This document shows positions 1 through 7,112 of a stretch of DNA of 14,182 nt, in pieces. Under the pieces are notes generated by a model. The model had not been told where the DNA came from. It saw only the letters and a program-made list of their open reading frames with translations, and searched no databases. The stretch is from assembly GCA_018830415.1 (NCBI GenBank), contig JAHJSJ010000202.1, positions 1-14,182 on the forward strand. Reading direction: 5' to 3'. Numbering within the stretch: the stretch's first letter is position 1; each line of letters opens with the position of its first letter. A program made the translations under genes and the position numbers. Source of the stretch: Alphaproteobacteria bacterium. Its GTDB lineage: Bacteria; Pseudomonadota; Alphaproteobacteria; Sphingomonadales; Sphingomonadaceae.

Positions 1-1942
1 CGCCAAACAACGCCTCTTCATCGGGTTCGAGCTGCCATTCGGGCAGTTCGAGCGTGATGTCGAACTCCTCAACCGGGCGATCCTTGACAGCATAGCGCAT
101 ATAGGCGGCGAACGCCTGCGCGGGCGCGCGCCCGCCTTGCAGGCCCGCCACCGGCTTGGCATCATCGCGGCCCATCCATACGCCGGTGGTGATTCCGCTG
201 GAAAAACCGATGAACCAGCCATCCTTGTTCGATGATGTGGTGCCAGTCTTCCCCGCCACGGGCCGCCCGATCTGTGCCGCACGGCCGGTGCCGGTCTGCA
301 CTGCGGCTTGCAGCAGATCAGTCGCCCCGGCGACCACGTAATCGGGCACCTGTTGCACCTTGCGCGGTTCGTCGCGGCGATACAGCACGTCGCCGCTCGC
401 GCCTGTGACCTTGGTGATGCCATAGGGCTGCACCGCGACGCCCTTGGCAGAGATCCCAGCGAAGGCCTGCGTCATTTCGATCACGCGCACTTCGGATGAT
501 CCCAGCACCATCGAGGGGTAAGTCGCCACATCCGAGCTGATCCCGAACCGCCGCGCCATCGACGCAACAGTGCCAAAACCCACTTCGTTGCCCAACTGGG
601 CTGCGACGGTGTTGATCGAGAAGGCGAAGGCAGTGCGCAGATCGGTTTCGCCGACATTGCGTCCGTTCGAATTGCGCGGGCTCCACCCGTCAATAGTCAC
701 CGGCGTATCGACCACCTTGTCTTCCGGCGTGTAGCCCGCTTCCAGCGCAGCGAGATAGACGAACAGCTTCCACGCCGACCCCGGCTGGCGCATCGCGGTG
801 GTGGCACGGTTGAAATTGCTGGCGACGTAATCTGTGCCGCCGACCAGCGCGAGGATCGCTCCGTCGCGGTCAAGGCTGACCAGCGCGCCCTGCGCGCCTT
901 TGGGCGTATTGGCCTCGATCGCAGCGGTCGCAGCGCGCTGCATTCCGATGTCGAGCGTGGTCCAAACCTCAATCGGTTCGTAGGTTTCGGGCAGGATGAT
1001 ATCGAGCTGGGGCAGCACCCAATCGGTGAAATAGCGCACCGAATTCTGCCCCGCCTGCTGTTTCAGCTGCACCGCGCTGACATCGACCATCGCCTGATCA
1101 GGGGTGATATAGCCCTGTTCACGCATCAGCCGCAGCACCACCTGCGCGCGGTCAACTGCGGCCTGCACATCGGCGGTGGGGGAATAATGGCTCGGCGCCT
1201 TGACCAGTCCGGCGATTATTGCGGCTTCGGCAACGCTCAGTTCGGTGGCCGGGTGGCTGAAGAATTTGCGGCTGGCGCTGTCGATCCCATAGGCTCCGCC
1301 GCCGAAATAGACCTTGTTGAGATAGAGTTCGAGGATCTGTTCCTTGGAGAACCGCCATTCGAGCGCCATCGCCAGCACCGCTTCGCGCGCCTTGCGGTCA
1401 AATGATCGGTTGTTGTTGAGGAACAGGTTGCGCGCCAGCTGCTGAGAGATTGTCGAGGTGCCGCCGATCCGGTCATCCCCGGTCAACCCTTCGATAATCG
1501 CGCCGGTCAGGCGCACCGGATCGACGCCAAGATGCGAATGGAACCGCTTGTCCTCGACCGCGATCATCGCGTTGGTCATGTTTTCGGGGATCTCATTATA
1601 ATCGAGCCATTCGCCAAAGCTTGGCCCAAGTTCGACCAGTTCGCGCCCGTCGCGCGCACGCACAACAATGGTCTGCCCCGGCTGGGTTGCCTTGAGCGCG
1701 GCGTAGCTGGGCAGCGATTGCGCCGCGAACCCGACAGCAAAGGCGAGAAACACCAGTCCCAGCAACGCCAACGCGCCGCCCCAGAACATCCCGCGTTTGA
1801 ACCAGCGACGCAGACGCGAAGGCGGCGCATTATCGCGCCCGCCCGCCCTGGTCCGCGCCGCAGTAGGTGCCGACCGCTGGGCTGCCGCCCGGCGCTTCCC
1901 GCGCGCGTTCCTGTCCTGCAATCGCTCACCCCTTTTTGACAT
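1..1942 (-). CDS. Class A penicillin-binding protein, PBP1A family (partial, C-terminus beyond window)
   Basis: Bifunctional peptidoglycan glycosyltransferase/transpeptidase that polymerises lipid II and cross-links stem peptides at the outer face of the inner membrane. Reading from the ATG whose first base is 1942, the frame stays open for 647 codons to the left edge. It shows a basic cytoplasmic tail (residues 1-50), one membrane anchor (about 52-74), and glycosyltransferase motifs EDKRFHSH (E130) and GGTSTISQQLARN (from 160). The transpeptidase motifs follow: SAWK (catalytic S389, K392), SIN (442-444) and KTG (565-567). All catalytic residues expected in the family are present. Family members are often 700 residues or longer, so probably only a short C-terminal part is missing. 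The Shine-Dalgarno site before the ATG is weak, but the start fits the tail-anchor layout. MsrB lies 116 bases upstream in the same direction. The exact paralogue (mrcA or other) is not assigned. Confidence 0.95.
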   Translation of the reverse strand, partial: MSKRGERLQDRNARGKRRAAAQRSAPTAARTRAGGRDNAPPSRLRRWFKRGMFWGGALALLGLVFLAFAVGFAAQSLPSYAALKATQPGQTIVVRARDGRELVELGPSFGEWLDYNEIPENMTNAMIAVEDKRFHSHLGVDPVRLTGAIIEGLTGDDRIGGTSTISQQLARNLFLNNNRSFDRKAREAVLAMALEWRFSKEQILELYLNKVYFGGGAYGIDSASRKFFSHPATELSVAEAAIIAGLVKAPSHYSPTADVQAAVDRAQVVLRLMREQGYITPDQAMVDVSAVQLKQQAGQNSVRYFTDWVLPQLDIILPETYEPIEVWTTLDIGMQRAATAAIEANTPKGAQGALVSLDRDGAILALVGGTDYVASNFNRATTAMRQPGSAWKLFVYLAALEAGYTPEDKVVDTPVTIDGWSPRNSNGRNVGETDLRTAFAFSINTVAAQLGNEVGFGTVASMARRFGISSDVATYPSMVLGSSEVRVIEMTQAFAGISAKGVAVQPYGITKVTGASGDVLYRRDEPRKVQQVPDYVVAGATDLLQAAVQTGTGRAAQIGRPVAGKTGTTSSNKDGWFIGFSSGITTGVWMGRDDAKPVAGLQGGRAPAQAFAAYMRYAVKDRPVEEFDITLELPEWQLEPDEEALFG

Positions 1943-2058
1943 GGCCTGTGCCTATCTGATGCCCACCGGTCAGGGGCGCAAATGCGGCCCTTGCATAGGC
2001 AAATTGTAACCGGGGGTGAACCCGCACGCCCTCACCTCTCCCCCGCTGCGGCTGCGCC

Positions 2059-2466
2059 TCATTCCTCTGCCGGGGTAAAAATCAGCGCGGCGGAGTTGAT
2101 GCAATACCGCAGCCCCCCCTGTTCGGGCGGGCCATCGGGAAAGACATGGCCGAGATGCCCGCCGCACTTGCCGCAGCGCACTTCGGTGCGGACCATGCCG
2201 TGGGCGATGTCGCGGTGTTGCTCGATCACCTCATCATCGGCGGGCTGAGTAAAGGCGGGCCAGCCGCAGCCGGAATTGTATTTGGCGGTGCTGTAGAACA
2301 GCTGTGCGCCACACGCGGCGCAGTGATATTCGCCTTCGTCGTAGAACTTGTCATATTCGCCGGTAAAGGCGCGTTCGGTGCCCGCTTCGCGCAGCACATG
2401 ATACTGCATCGGCGAGAGCTTTTCGCGCCATTCGGCATCGGTCAGGCTGCGGGGATCGTCAGTCAT
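2059..2466 (-). CDS. msrB: Peptide-methionine (R)-S-oxide reductase MsrB
   Basis: Reduces methionine-R-sulfoxide in oxidised proteins, using thioredoxin. At 135 residues it is a normal single-domain MsrB without a signal peptide, so it is probably cytoplasmic. Visible signatures are two zinc-binding CxxC pairs (C49/C52 and C98/C101), the GCGWPAF segment with C67 as probable resolving cysteine, and RYCINSAAL with catalytic C122. The position that is selenocysteine in some relatives is cysteine here. The start is supported by the sequence AGAGGTG five bases before the ATG. It begins 21 bases after the glutathione S-transferase stop in the same direction, so the two are probably co-transcribed, which suits a shared oxidative-damage role. 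Confidence 0.96.
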   Translation of the reverse strand: MTDDPRSLTDAEWREKLSPMQYHVLREAGTERAFTGEYDKFYDEGEYHCAACGAQLFYSTAKYNSGCGWPAFTQPADDEVIEQHRDIAHGMVRTEVRCGKCGGHLGHVFPDGPPEQGGLRYCINSAALIFTPAEE

Positions 2467-2471
2467 AGCGG

Positions 2472-2478
2472 CACCTCT
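2472..2478 (-). promoter_or_regulatory. Ribosome binding site of msrB
   Basis: On the minus strand the sequence AGAGGTG sits five bases before the msrB ATG. It is the strongest Shine-Dalgarno match in this gene cluster and fixes the start at 2466. Confidence 0.7.
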
Positions 2479-2487
2479 TGATCGCTT

Positions 2488-3171
2488 TCACCCATCCAGC
2501 AGCGCATAATGCGGCGGCGGCTTGATCGCGTCCATCCGCTCGGTCAGCAGCGGGCGGAAGCTCGGGCGGCTTTTGAACACCGCATACCAGCCGCGCGATT
2601 GTTCGTGGCCGGTCCAGTCGATCCCGCCAAGGTAATCCGCGACCGAAATCTGCGCGGCAGCGGCCAGATCAGCCAGACTCATGGTCGAACCCGCCACCCA
2701 CGGGCGGTTGTCGATCAGCCAGTCGAGATAATCGAGATGGCCGTGGGCCAGCTTCATCGCATTGCGCAACGCACCGCTATCGGGTGGCTGGCGCAAGATG
2801 CGTTTGCGCATCCGTTCGGACAGCAGCGGCGCGGTGACATCGGCGTAGAAGCTCTCGTCAAACAGCGCCACCAAACGGCGGATTTCGGCGCGCTGCGTGG
2901 CCGAGCCGTTGATCATCGGGCTGCGTTCGACCACCTCTTCGAAATATTCGGCAATCGCCCTGCTATCGGGAATGATGATGTTCTTGTCCCGATTGACGAT
3001 CACCGGCGTGCGTCCGGCCGGGTTCAGGTTGAAGAACATGTCCGATGCCGCCCAGGGATCTTCGCGCACCAGATCATAGGCAACGTTCTTTTCGCTCAGC
3101 AGCAGACGGATCTTGCGGCTGAAGGGGCACAGCGGAAATTGATAGAGGAGCCACATGGTGCTGCGATCCAT
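2488..3171 (-). CDS. Glutathione S-transferase family protein
   Basis: A 227-residue soluble protein with the two-domain glutathione S-transferase layout. The N-terminal thioredoxin-like domain (about 6-85) carries CPFSRKIR (C15-S18, the catalytic region), NPAGRTPVIV with the conserved cis-proline (P56), and the glutathione-contacting PDSRAIAEYFEE (D69, S70). The helical C-terminal domain (about 95-215) includes the typical SLADLAAAAQ segment. The reaction and substrate cannot be read from the sequence; GST subfamilies act in detoxification, dehalogenation or redox repair. The ATG at 3171 has little Shine-Dalgarno sequence. A second in-frame ATG at residue 6 lies right before the domain and is an alternative start. 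The gene precedes msrB by 21 bases and follows the small secreted protein gene by 52 bases, a likely three-gene unit. Confidence 0.92.
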   Translation of the reverse strand: MDRSTMWLLYQFPLCPFSRKIRLLLSEKNVAYDLVREDPWAASDMFFNLNPAGRTPVIVNRDKNIIIPDSRAIAEYFEEVVERSPMINGSATQRAEIRRLVALFDESFYADVTAPLLSERMRKRILRQPPDSGALRNAMKLAHGHLDYLDWLIDNRPWVAGSTMSLADLAAAAQISVADYLGGIDWTGHEQSRGWYAVFKSRPSFRPLLTERMDAIKPPPHYALLDG

Positions 3172-3223
3172 GCCGCAATTTTCAACGCAAATCCATGCCC
3201 TGCGCCCGGTATCGGGGGAGTAA

Positions 3224-3571
3224 TCAGACGCCCGATGCCTCCAGCATCAACAGACAGGACGGCATGATCTTGTGCACCTCATCATTGGTGATCAGCGCCT
3301 GCGCCTCGTCCTTGGCAAGCTGGGTGATCCCGGCGCGATCCAGCCCGCTGGCATCCATCAGCTGCGCCATTGTCAGCACGAAGAATTCGCGGCCCCGCGT
3401 GCTCAGATCAGGCCATTGCTGCGCCGCCGCGTCGCCGCTCGCCTGCCCGTTCGCTACCACCGCAAACGCCGCTGCACAGCGCAACAGCGCGCGGTTTTCC
3501 TGAGAAAGGACGGGAGACTGGGCGGGGGCGGCCTGCAGCATAAGCGCAGCGGCAATAAGCGAAGTGAGCAT
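3224..3571 (-). CDS. Small secreted protein of unknown function
   Basis: I do not recognise a named family. The 115-residue product begins with a short signal-peptide-like segment (MLTSLIAAALMLQAAPAQS, cleavage plausible after an Ala near residue 18). It is then alanine-rich and mainly helical by eye. Two cysteines remain in the mature part (C32 and C106) and could form a disulfide in the periplasm. The ATG at 3571 is preceded by a G-run (GGGGGG then CCT), a usable ribosome binding site. It is the first gene of a minus-strand run leading into the glutathione S-transferase and msrB, and lies divergent to the VOC gene. Codon use and GC match the surrounding core genes, so it is probably a native lineage-restricted protein. 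Its function is unknown. Confidence 0.75.
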   Translation of the reverse strand: MLTSLIAAALMLQAAPAQSPVLSQENRALLRCAAAFAVVANGQASGDAAAQQWPDLSTRGREFFVLTMAQLMDASGLDRAGITQLAKDEAQALITNDEVHKIMPSCLLMLEASGV

Positions 3572-3666
3572 AGGCCCCCCTATGCACCGCGATATGAACC
3601 TGACGCTACCGAAATCCGCATTGCCGCAAGCGTAAATCCGTCCTAATCCGCAACTTGTCTTATAAG

Positions 3667-3672
3667 AGGAGA
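3667..3672 (+). promoter_or_regulatory. Ribosome binding site deciding the VOC protein start
   Basis: AGGAGA nine bases before the ATG at 3682 is a clear Shine-Dalgarno sequence. It rules out a nine-codon upstream extension of the same frame (from 3655), which would contain this site inside the coding region. Confidence 0.8.
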
Positions 3673-3681
3673 CTCCAAAAT

Positions 3682-4071
3682 ATGTTCAGTCACATAATGG
3701 TTGGCACCAATGATTTTGACCGTGCCAAGGCGTTTTACGATGCCGTGCTGGCCACGCTCGGCGCGGGGCCGGGAATGGTCAACGTCGCCGCCACCGGCCA
3801 CAAGCGCGCGTTCTGGATGCACAATGGCGGGATGTTCTCGATCAGCCAGCCGATCAACGATGCCCCGGCCTGCGTCGCCAACGGATCGACCATCGGCTTT
3901 GCCTGCGACAGTCTGGAACAGGTGAAGGCCTTCCACGATGCTGCGGTGGCCGCAGGGGGCACCTCAATCGAAGACCCGCCGGGCCCACGCGTCGGTGCGA
4001 TGGGGACGATGAACCTCGGCTATGTGCTCGATCTCGACGGGCACAAGCTGTGTATGTTGCACCGCGCGTGA
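3682..4071 (+). CDS. VOC (glyoxalase/bleomycin-resistance) superfamily protein
   Basis: A 129-residue single-domain protein with two paired beta-alpha-beta modules. The N-terminal module reads FSHIMVGTNDFDRAKAFYDAVL, where H4 is the usual first metal ligand. The second begins near residue 70 (IGFACDSLEQVKAFHDAA) and ends with YVLDLDGHKLCML (114-126), the usual closing strand. Superfamily members include glyoxalase I, extradiol dioxygenases and antibiotic-binding proteins; the substrate cannot be told here. The length and the N-terminal FSHIMVGTND resemble lactoylglutathione-lyase-like proteins common in proteobacteria. The start is set by a good ribosome binding site. The gene stands alone: divergent from the secreted-protein gene and convergent with metW across a hairpin-rich gap. 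Confidence 0.9.
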   Translation: MFSHIMVGTNDFDRAKAFYDAVLATLGAGPGMVNVAATGHKRAFWMHNGGMFSISQPINDAPACVANGSTIGFACDSLEQVKAFHDAAVAAGGTSIEDPPGPRVGAMGTMNLGYVLDLDGHKLCMLHRA

Positions 4072-4082
4072 CGTGTTGGCGC

Positions 4083-4098
4083 GTTCACTGACGTGAAC
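4083..4098. repeat. Perfect 6-bp inverted repeat with 4-base spacer
   Basis: GTTCAC-TGAC-GTGAAC starts 12 bases after the VOC stop codon. It could be a small hairpin of the VOC transcript or a dimeric protein-binding site. Its place just before the larger nested inverted repeat favours a role in transcript ends, but this is inference. Confidence 0.5.
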
Positions 4099-4099
4099 G

Positions 4100-4175
4100 G
4101 CAGACCACCCGCCCGGCCACCAATAGTATCACTATGTTATGGTGGCCGGGCGGGGAGGCGGGGCGGGTGGTCTGC
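4100..4175. terminator. Nested GC-rich inverted repeat, possible bidirectional terminator
   Basis: Two overlapping inverted repeats share one left arm. The inner stem pairs 4108-4122 with 4140-4154 (15 perfect base pairs, 17-base loop). The outer stem pairs 4100-4114 with 4161-4175 (15 perfect base pairs). The CCCGCCC block at 4108-4114 can pair with either right-hand GGGCGGG copy. One combined fold keeps the inner stem, adds the 8-bp GCAGACCA/TGGTCTGC base and bulges out 4155-4167. The loop itself holds ATAGT-ATC-ACTAT. No T-run follows on either strand, so this is not a canonical intrinsic terminator. It lies between the converging VOC and metW genes, where a shared 3'-end structure is expected. 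Confidence 0.6.
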
Positions 4176-4207
4176 GTCGCGCGATAGCGTGACCGAAAAG
4201 CAAAAAT

Positions 4208-4795
4208 CTACCTACTTAATTCAAACACCGCGAATTCGGCGCGCCAGTTCGCTGCTGGCGCGCCGATTTCGCTTTCATTGGCAAAGAACCACGCGCGTTC
4301 GACCCTCGCGCCTTTTTCCCGCGCCAGATCGCGGAAATCCTCCACCGTCACATGGTGGATGTTCTGCGTTTCATACCAACTCACTGGCAGCGCGCGCGTC
4401 ACCGGCATCCGCCCGCCGAACATCAGCGCCGCGCGGGTGCGCCAATGGGCAAAGTTGGGGAATGAAACGAACGCGCGGCGGCCCACCCTCAACAGTTCAT
4501 CCAGGATCAAATCGGGCCGGGTCGCGGTTTGCAACGTCTGGCTGAGGATTGCGTAATCAAACGCCTTGTCGGGATATTCCGCCAGATCGACATTGGCATC
4601 GCCCTGCACCACCGATAGCCCGCGCGAAACGCAGCGTTCCACCAGCGCGCCATCGAGCTCCATCCCGCGCGCATCACAGCCGCTGACGCTTTGGAGTTCC
4701 GCCATCAACGCGCCGTCGCCGCAGCCGATATCGAGCACCCGGCTGCCGGGGGCGACATGGGCGGCGATAGCGGCCAGATCGGGTCGGAGCGTCAC
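4208..4795 (-). CDS. metW: Methionine biosynthesis protein MetW
   Basis: A 195-residue class I SAM-dependent methyltransferase-fold protein of the MetW family. The SAM-binding motif I is VLDIGCGDG (about 20-28), with an acidic second-strand segment (GMELDG) and VVQGDAN further on. The family-typical block FPNFAHWRTR and the SWYETQNIHHVT segment are both present. MetW is encoded next to MetX in many proteobacteria. In some of them MetX is reported to need MetW for activity, although a methyl-transfer reaction by MetW is not established. Its ATG overlaps the metX stop by 4 bases (ATGA), so the two are translationally coupled. The stop is 33 bases from the nested hairpin, which may end the transcript. 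Confidence 0.96.
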   Translation of the reverse strand: MTLRPDLAAIAAHVAPGSRVLDIGCGDGALMAELQSVSGCDARGMELDGALVERCVSRGLSVVQGDANVDLAEYPDKAFDYAILSQTLQTATRPDLILDELLRVGRRAFVSFPNFAHWRTRAALMFGGRMPVTRALPVSWYETQNIHHVTVEDFRDLAREKGARVERAWFFANESEIGAPAANWRAEFAVFELSR

Positions 4796-5883
4796 TCGAT
4801 GAACCCCTTAACCACCCGGTCGCACTGATCGTGGGGAAGCAGGAAACTGTCATGCCCATGGGCTGCGCTGAGTTCGACAAAGCTGACCTTCGCGCCCGCC
4901 GCGTTGAGCGCGTGGACGATGTGGCGGCTTTCGGCGGTGGGATAGAGCCAGTCGGTATCAAAGCTGATCAGGCAGAACCGCGCCTGCGTCCCCGCAAAGG
5001 CATTGGCGAGCTTGCCGCCATGCTCTTCGGCAAGGTCGAAATAATCCATCGCGCGGGTAATGTAGAGATAGGAATTGGCGTCGAACCGCCGGGTAAAGCC
5101 GCTGCCCTGATAGCGCAGGTAGCTTTCAACCTGAAACTCGGCGTCGAAGCCAAAACCCTTGGCCTCACGATCCTGCAAGCGTCGCCCGAATTTTTCGGTC
5201 AGCCCAGCCTCGGATAGGTAGGTGATATGCGCCGCCATCCGGGCAACGGCGAGGCCATTGTCGGGCCGCGCCTCGCTAGCGTAGTAATTGCCGCCCGCCC
5301 AGGCCGGATCGGCCATGATCGCCTGACGCCCCACCTCGTGAAACGCGATATTCTGCGCTGAATGGCGGGCCGTGGAGGCGAGCACCAGCACCCGCGCCGC
5401 GCGTGTCGGCCAATTGGCGGCGAGGCTCAATGCCTGCATCCCGCCCATCGATCCGCCTACCACGGCGTGGAGTTGGTCGATCCCCAACCCATCAAGCAGC
5501 GCCACCAGCCCGCGCACCATGTCGCGGATGGTGATGACTGGAAAGCGCATCGCATAGGTCCGCCCGTCGGGCGCGATACTCGCCGGGCCACTCGATCCCA
5601 TGCAACTTCCGATCACATTGGCGCAGATCACGAAATGCCGGTTGGTATCAATCGGCTTGCCGGGGCCGACCATGCGTTCCCACCACCCCGGCTTGCCAGT
5701 GATCGGGTGCGGGCTGGCAAGATATTGATCCCCGGTCAGCGCATGGCACACCAGCACCGCGTTCGATGCATCGGGCGCAAGCGTGCCATAGGTCTGATAG
5801 GCGATCTGCGCGCCATCCAGCGCCTGCCCGCTATCGAGCGGCAGGGGCTGGGGGATCTGAAATACAAGCGAAGGGTTCAACAC
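4792..5883 (-). CDS. metX: Homoserine O-acyltransferase MetX
   Basis: Activates L-homoserine by acylation, the first committed step of methionine synthesis. The 363-residue alpha/beta-hydrolase has the nucleophile elbow GGSMGGMQ (S145), the acid in FDTDWLYP (D311) and the base in GHDSFLL (H344). CHALTGDQ (46-53) and GSCMGSSGP (92-100) are further MetX family segments. Whether it uses acetyl-CoA or succinyl-CoA cannot be decided by eye, since MetX proteins of both kinds exist. No ATG is available at the 5' end; GTG at 5883 is the likely start, followed at once by TTG, with only a weak ribosome binding site. It is coupled to metW by a 4-base overlap and is divergent from hisC across a dispersed repeat. 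Confidence 0.95.
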   Translation of the reverse strand: MLNPSLVFQIPQPLPLDSGQALDGAQIAYQTYGTLAPDASNAVLVCHALTGDQYLASPHPITGKPGWWERMVGPGKPIDTNRHFVICANVIGSCMGSSGPASIAPDGRTYAMRFPVITIRDMVRGLVALLDGLGIDQLHAVVGGSMGGMQALSLAANWPTRAARVLVLASTARHSAQNIAFHEVGRQAIMADPAWAGGNYYASEARPDNGLAVARMAAHITYLSEAGLTEKFGRRLQDREAKGFGFDAEFQVESYLRYQGSGFTRRFDANSYLYITRAMDYFDLAEEHGGKLANAFAGTQARFCLISFDTDWLYPTAESRHIVHALNAAGAKVSFVELSAAHGHDSFLLPHDQCDRVVKGFIE

Positions 5884-5910
5884 GTGGCACTTAACCGAAC
5901 AAGGGGCAGT

Positions 5911-5985
5911 GCTTCGACAAGCTCAGCACGAGCGGATTAATTTTGAGGTTAGCCCCATAACCGCTCACCCTGAGCTTGTCGAAGG
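5911..5985. repeat. Inverted pair of dispersed palindromic repeats (CTTCGACAAGCTCAG type)
   Basis: The left arm is 5911-5935 and the right arm is 5961-5985. They are reverse complements except for about four bases around the CACG/GGTG positions, separated by 25 AT-rich bases. Both arms carry the core CTTCGACAAGCTCAG and the tail GAGCGG. From memory this is a very common intergenic repeat of sphingomonads, comparable to REP/BIME elements. It fills most of the divergent metX/hisC gap. A T-rich run (GTTTTTCTTT, from 5989) follows on the plus strand, so the fold would resemble a terminator in that direction, just upstream of hisC. Confidence 0.8.
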
Positions 5986-6011
5986 GCTGTTTTTCTTTAA
6001 TCGGGCTTGCG

Positions 6012-7112
6012 ATGACAACCAAACCTCAGCCCAAACCCTGGATCGCCCAGATCCACGCCTATCAACCGGGCGCATCGCACGCGGCCAGCGGCGCGCCTCT
6101 GGTCAAGCTGTCGGCCAATGAAAACCCGCTTGGCTCCAGCCCGGCGGCACTGGCGGCGCTGGCAATGCCGCATATCGCCGCCGATTATCCTGACCCCGAT
6201 GCGCGGGCGCTGCGCGAAACCATCGCGGCGGTGCACGGGCTTGATCCAGACCGGATCGTATGCGGAGCAGGTTCGGGCGAATTGCTGCAATGCGCGGTAC
6301 AGGCCGTGGCCGGGCCGGGGGATGAGGTGGTGTTTTCGCGCTACTCCTTCTCGCTCTACCCGCTGCTCGCGCACCGGGTCGGCGCGGTTCCGGTGTTTGC
6401 GGATGATGCAGCCTATGCCGCGTCGGTCGACAACCTGATCGCCGCCGTCACGCCGAACACCAAGGTCGTGCTGCTCGACAATCCCAACAATCCGGTTGGC
6501 ACCTTCCTACCGCCTGCCGAAGTGGCGCGGCTGCACGCGGGCCTGCCGCCGCAGGTGCTGTTGGTGGTGGATGAAGCATACGCCGAATATGTCGACCTCG
6601 CGCATCAGCACGCGGCATTTGATCTGGCGGCAGCGTATGACAACGTGCTGGTCACCCGGACATTTTCCAAGGCTTACGGGCTTGCATCGGAACGCGTGGG
6701 CTGGGCGACCGGCGCGCCGGAGCTGATCGACCTCATCAACCGGCTGCGCGGGGCGTTCAACGTCTCCACCAGCGGGCAAAAGGCGGCGATTGCAGCGCTT
6801 GGCGATCAGGATTTCGTCGCCACCAGCCGCGCCTGCAACGCGGCGGAGCGCGCGCGGTTTTGCGATGCCGTTGCCGCGCTGGGCAATCACGGCCTGTCCG
6901 CCTCCCCCAGCGAGGCCAACTTCGTGCTGGTGCATTTTGGCGGTGACGTGACTGCCCCTGCCGCGCTCACCGCGCTGGCCGACGCGGGATATGCGGTGCG
7001 GCATTTGCCCGGACAGGGCCTGCCAGATGCGCTGCGCATCACCATCGGCACGGCGGACGCCATGACCCGCGTGATCGCCGCCTTGCGCACCTTGTGCGGA
7101 GAGCCGGCGTGA
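6012..7112 (+). CDS. hisC: Histidinol-phosphate aminotransferase (class II aminotransferase fold)
   Basis: A PLP-dependent transaminase that converts imidazole-acetol phosphate and glutamate to histidinol phosphate. The 366-residue product matches HisC in length and motifs: KLSANENPLG (32-41), DNPNNPVGT (156-164, N160), DEAYAEY (187-193), the PLP lysine in TFSKAYGLA (K220) with R228, and LRITIG with substrate-carboxylate R342. The ATG at 6012 is chosen because a possible TTG 36 bases upstream would start inside the dispersed repeat; no strong ribosome binding site precedes either. The gene overlaps tyrA by 4 bases. That pairing suggests the enzyme also, or mainly, transaminates aromatic keto acids for tyrosine and phenylalanine synthesis, as known for some HisC proteins. 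This is inference from context. Confidence 0.94.
   Translation: MTTKPQPKPWIAQIHAYQPGASHAASGAPLVKLSANENPLGSSPAALAALAMPHIAADYPDPDARALRETIAAVHGLDPDRIVCGAGSGELLQCAVQAVAGPGDEVVFSRYSFSLYPLLAHRVGAVPVFADDAAYAASVDNLIAAVTPNTKVVLLDNPNNPVGTFLPPAEVARLHAGLPPQVLLVVDEAYAEYVDLAHQHAAFDLAAAYDNVLVTRTFSKAYGLASERVGWATGAPELIDLINRLRGAFNVSTSGQKAAIAALGDQDFVATSRACNAAERARFCDAVAALGNHGLSASPSEANFVLVHFGGDVTAPAALTALADAGYAVRHLPGQGLPDALRITIGTADAMTRVIAALRTLCGEPA

Noticed and set aside
1943..2058. TACAAT box upstream of the PBP1A gene as a promoter
   Set aside because: A -10-like sequence is present on the minus strand but no acceptable -35 box lies at the right spacing.
2509..3267. Open plus-strand frame of 252 codons opposite the glutathione S-transferase
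   Set aside because: Fully antisense to a gene with clear GST motifs; composition is rich in Arg, His and Gln with no recognisable domain or ribosome binding site.
5976..6011. TTG start that would lengthen HisC by 12 residues
   Set aside because: The extension lies inside the right arm of the dispersed repeat, and the HisC family N-terminus is complete from the ATG at 6012.
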